Positions 61,586-64,000 of a stretch of 64,000 bases of DNA are shown in pieces; the stretch's first letter is position 1, and the number at the start of each line of letters is the position of its first letter. This DNA comes from Muribaculum sp. (GTDB taxonomy: Bacteria; Bacillota; Clostridia; Lachnospirales; Lachnospiraceae): NCBI GenBank assembly GCA_023663735.1, contig JAMPGV010000001.1, forward strand, positions 62,001 through 126,000, written 5' to 3'. The position numbers and the translations under genes are program-made. The notes under the pieces were generated by a model. It was not told the origin of the DNA. It worked only from the letters and a program-made list of their open reading frames with translations, and did no database searches.

Positions 61586-61840
61586 TAGCAGGCATTTATG
61601 AAACCCTCCAATTTGCAGAGTGTCATTGCGCAGATTGTGATTATCCAAAGTGTCATTGCGCAGATTGCACATTCAACGCAGACGTCCACCTTCACCGCAA
61701 GCGGTCAAGGTGCGAAGCACTTCTAAGGCTTGCACCATAGAGTGCTTCGCCAAGAAGTGCTAATCTCACCTCAAGATGCTAAAATGCAGCATCCATCGTA
61801 ACGAAGTTACGTTGTGTGCCGGCGGTTCGCCAGAGTCTTT
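61586..61840 (+). repeat. Palindromic interspersed element, copy E (long form, right end lost)
   Basis: The left part holds a 19-base block AGTGTCATTGCGCAGATTG twice (61619-61637, 61649-61667). Then come the long-form hairpin GCACTTCT/AGAAGTGC with an inner GCAC/GTGC stem, as in copy A, GATGCT/AGCATC with loop AAAATGC, and ACCGC/GCGGT. The right arm (GAATATACAATCTGC type) is missing; the gmd -10 follows directly. An 18-base insertion (around 61794-61813) interrupts the distal side. Confidence 0.75.
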
Positions 61841-61845
61841 TCAGC

Positions 61846-61851
61846 TATAAT
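61846..61851 (+). promoter_or_regulatory. -10 element of the gmd operon
   Basis: Perfect TATAAT, 38 bp before the gmd ATG; no good -35 in the adjoining element E, so an activator (for example the AraC protein) may be needed. Confidence 0.45.
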
Positions 61852-61888
61852 CTATCATAAAACAAGACGGGAGGATATACAAAACACT

Positions 61889-62929
61889 ATGAAAAAAGCT
61901 TTGATCACAGGTATCACGGGACAGGACGGTTCCTATCTGGCGGAATTTCTGCTGGAGAAGGGATATGAAGTACACGGAATCATCCGGCGCGCATCCATCT
62001 CCAACACGGCGCGCATCGACCATCTGATCGCCGCGCGGGCTGTCACGCTCCACGACGGAGATCTGTCGGACTCTTCCTCCCTGTTCCGCATTATCAATCT
62101 GATACAGCCCGACGAAATCTATAATCTGGCCGCTCAGTCCCATGTGCAGGTGTCCTTCGACGTACCGGAATATTCCGGGGACGTAGACGCGCTGGGCGTG
62201 CTGCGCATCTTGGAGGCGGTCCACATTCTGGGCCTCACCCGCAAAACCAGAATCTATCAGGCGTCCACCTCAGAGCTTTTCGGCAAGGTGGAGGAGATTC
62301 CCCAGAAAGAGACCACCCCTTTCCACCCGTACAGCCCCTATGCGGTGGCCAAGCAGTACGGCTTCTGGATCGTCAAAGAATACCGGGACGCTTATCAAAT
62401 GTTTGCCGTAAACGGTATTTTGTTTAACCACGAGTCCGAGCGCCGGGGCGAAAATTTTGTCACCAGAAAGATCACGCTGGCCGCGGGACGCATCGCGGAA
62501 GGCATTCAAGATCATCTGGAGCTGGGCAATCTGGACTCTTTGAGGGACTGGGGCTATGCCAAAGACTATGTGGAATGCATGTGGCTGATGCTGCAGCATC
62601 ACACCCCCGAAGATTTTGTCATTGCCACCGGCAGACAGCACACCGTCCGGGATTTTACAGAGAAGGCGTTTGCCTTCAACGGTCTCACACTCCGCTGGGA
62701 AGGCGAGGGGCTGGAGGAGAAGGGCTATGACGCCGCCACAGGCAGGATGCTGGTGTGCGTCAACCCGGCGTGGTTCCGCCCCACCGATGTGGACAATCTT
62801 CTAGGCGATCCCACCAAAGCCAAAACCGAGCTGGGATGGAATCCGCAAAAGACATCCTATGAAGAGTTGATACGGATTATGGCCGAGCATGACCGGGCGC
62901 TGGCCAAGAAGGAGGCAAAAATACAATGA
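61889..62929 (+). CDS. gmd: GDP-mannose 4,6-dehydratase
   Basis: 346 residues. It turns GDP-mannose into GDP-4-dehydro-6-deoxymannose, the precursor of GDP-fucose. Motifs: [20 protein letters not shown] (about 4-23), [34 protein letters not shown], the catalytic Thr/Ser-x-Glu in [15 protein letters not shown] and Tyr-x3-Lys in [33 protein letters not shown] closes the pattern. GGGAGG lies 14 bases from the ATG, farther than usual; no better start is present. Overlaps fcl by four bases. Confidence 0.96.
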   Translation: MKKALITGITGQDGSYLAEFLLEKGYEVHGIIRRASISNTARIDHLIAARAVTLHDGDLSDSSSLFRIINLIQPDEIYNLAAQSHVQVSFDVPEYSGDVDALGVLRILEAVHILGLTRKTRIYQASTSELFGKVEEIPQKETTPFHPYSPYAVAKQYGFWIVKEYRDAYQMFAVNGILFNHESERRGENFVTRKITLAAGRIAEGIQDHLELGNLDSLRDWGYAKDYVECMWLMLQHHTPEDFVIATGRQHTVRDFTEKAFAFNGLTLRWEGEGLEEKGYDAATGRMLVCVNPAWFRPTDVDNLLGDPTKAKTELGWNPQKTSYEELIRIMAEHDRALAKKEAKIQ

Positions 62930-63867
62930 TGGACAAAGACGCCAAAATCTATGTGGCAGGGCATAACGGGATGGTGGGATCCGCCATTGTCCGCGCGCTG
63001 CAGTCCCAAGGATACCGCAATCTGCTGATGAGAAGCCACAGAGAACTTGATCTTGGCAGGCAGGCTGACGTGGAAGCTTTTTTTGCGGAGGAGAAACCGG
63101 ACTATGTCTTTCTGGCGGCCGCCAAGGTGGGCGGTATCATGGCCAACTCGGAAGCGCTGGCGGATTTTATGTACGACAATATGATTCTGGAGATGAACGT
63201 GATCCACGCCGCATGGCAGAACGGCTGCAAGAAGCTCCTGTTCTTAGGTTCTTCCTGCATTTATCCCCGCATGGCTCCCCAGCCCATGCCCGAGAGCTGT
63301 CTTCTGACCTCGGAGCTGGAGAAGACCAACGAGGCCTATGCGCTGGCCAAAATTTCCGGCTTGAAATACTGTGAATTTCTCAACCGGCAATACGGCACGG
63401 ATTATATCTCCGCCATGCCCACCAATCTCTACGGTCCCAACGACAATTACCACCCTACCCGCAGCCATGTGCTGCCCGCTCTGATCCGCCGCTTTCATGA
63501 GGCGAAAGAGGCTGGGCTTGACAGCGTCACCTGCTGGGGTACCGGCTCCCCCTTGCGGGAATTTCTCTATGTGGACGATCTGGCAGACGCCTGCATTTTT
63601 CTCATGAACCGCTACTCTGGCGACGAGACGGTCAACGTGGGTACCGGGAAGGAACTGACCATCCGCGAACTCACAGAACTGGTGGCCAAAGTGATCGGCT
63701 ATACGGGCGAAATCAAATGGGATACGGACAAGCCGGACGGTACTCCCCGCAAACTTCTGGATGTGTCCAAACTGGAGCGTCTGGGCTGGAGGAGCCGCAC
63801 CGGGCTGGAGGAAGGCATCCGGCTGACCTATGCGGACTTCTTAAACAATCCCGTCCACAGGGAATAA
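62926..63867 (+). CDS. fcl: GDP-L-fucose synthase
   Basis: 313 residues, an NADPH-dependent epimerase-reductase. It makes GDP-L-fucose from the gmd product. The N-terminus reads [19 protein letters not shown] (about 8-26) with the Gly-x2-Gly-x2-Gly loop. [36 protein letters not shown] and [17 protein letters not shown] with the Tyr-x3-Lys pair follow. The start overlaps gmd by ATGA. manC follows 23 bp later. Confidence 0.96.
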   Translation: MMDKDAKIYVAGHNGMVGSAIVRALQSQGYRNLLMRSHRELDLGRQADVEAFFAEEKPDYVFLAAAKVGGIMANSEALADFMYDNMILEMNVIHAAWQNGCKKLLFLGSSCIYPRMAPQPMPESCLLTSELEKTNEAYALAKISGLKYCEFLNRQYGTDYISAMPTNLYGPNDNYHPTRSHVLPALIRRFHEAKEAGLDSVTCWGTGSPLREFLYVDDLADACIFLMNRYSGDETVNVGTGKELTIRELTELVAKVIGYTGEIKWDTDKPDGTPRKLLDVSKLERLGWRSRTGLEEGIRLTYADFLNNPVHRE

Positions 63868-63890
63868 TTCTATCTCGCAAGGAGGTTTGT

Positions 63891-64000
63891 ATGAATATTA
63901 TCTTATTGTCCGGCGGCTCCGGAAAGCGTCTCTGGCCGCTCTCCAACGACGTCCGCTCCAAGCAGTTTATCAAACTTTTCAAAACTCCGGACGGCGGTTA
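63891..64000 (+). CDS. manC: Mannose-1-phosphate guanylyltransferase (5' end only)
   Basis: The first 36 codons are visible. IILLSGGSGKRLWPLSNDVR followed by SKQFIKLF is the nucleotidyltransferase signature of ManC/CpsB proteins, which make GDP-mannose for gmd. AAGGAGG lies six bases before the ATG. The rest is beyond the right edge, so it cannot be told whether an isomerase domain is fused. Confidence 0.9.
   Translation, partial: MNIILLSGGSGKRLWPLSNDVRSKQFIKLFKTPDGG

Noticed and set aside
1..64000. CRISPR arrays, tRNA and rRNA genes, transposases, integrases
   Set aside because: No direct-repeat/spacer pattern, no cloverleaf or rRNA-like segment and no recombinase protein was recognised. 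The 36-bp periodic repeat at 8851-9110 is coding, not CRISPR.

Overview
The window looks like a polysaccharide and cell-surface glycan locus from a Gram-positive, Clostridia/Lachnospiraceae-like Firmicute. The signs are strong GGAGG ribosome binding sites, sigma-A type promoters (TTGnnn / TATAAT, often with an extended -10 TGn), GH25 lysozymes with bacterial Ig-like and choline-binding-like modules, and many polytopic families (DUF6020-, DUF6044-, DUF6056- and DUF6077-like) that I associate with gut Lachnospiraceae. Family names come from recognising protein sequence by eye. No database search was run.

Layout. (1) 1-9518, minus strand: an operon from the promoter at 9490-9518 encodes a large repeat-bearing GH25 protein, RfbB, RfbA, a second GH25 protein, RfbC, an ABC-2 polysaccharide export permease and a membrane protein cut by the left edge. 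This gives dTDP-4-keto-6-deoxyglucose, most steps to dTDP-rhamnose, and export. rfbD and the export ATPase are not in the window. (2) 9582-17239: an unrelated 'island' with a frameshifted GNAT, another GNAT, a LysR regulator divergent from two aldo/keto reductases, an ECF sigma/anti-sigma pair, an SGNH-like protein and an AT-rich P-loop kinase. (3) 38794 down to 17310, minus strand: an operon of about 21 kb for an acylated nonulosonic (pseudaminic-type) acid glycan. It holds a sialyltransferase-like GT52 candidate, a PglK-like ABC flippase, GT2, PseF, FkbH, an acyl carrier protein, a PseH-like GNAT, PseI, PseG, an SGNH hydrolase, a GtrII/GtrB-like pair, WecE, and several large membrane glycosyltransferase-like proteins. 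(4) 44255 to 38897, minus: O-antigen ligase/polymerase-like, GtrII-like and DUF6044-like proteins. (5) 44281-45841, plus: a third SGNH hydrolase. (6) 56788 to 45849, minus: GT2 enzymes, DUF6020-like protein, FAD oxidoreductase, EamA-type carrier, DegT aminotransferase, GNAT, GtrB-like GT2 and a GT-C-like protein. (7) 56836-64000: two convergent membrane proteins that overlap, an AraC regulator, and the start of a GDP-fucose operon (gmd, fcl, manC).

Together the genes supply dTDP-deoxy/amino sugars, GDP-fucose and a CMP-nonulosonate, plus polyprenyl-phosphate sugar transferases, flippases, GT-C enzymes that use lipid-linked sugars outside the membrane, and SGNH acyl-modifying enzymes. The likely product is a heavily decorated wall glycan or capsule.

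The least expected signal is non-coding. A family of 140-254 bp palindromic elements occurs five times (21162, 50434, 59936, 60246, 61586), with compensatory base changes in at least three nested stems. Other notable points are the FkbH-ACP acyl-loading module inside the pseudaminate genes, an SGNH protein that lacks its catalytic serine motif, and low-complexity tandem repeats in several intergenic leaders. I saw no tRNA, rRNA, CRISPR array or transposase gene.
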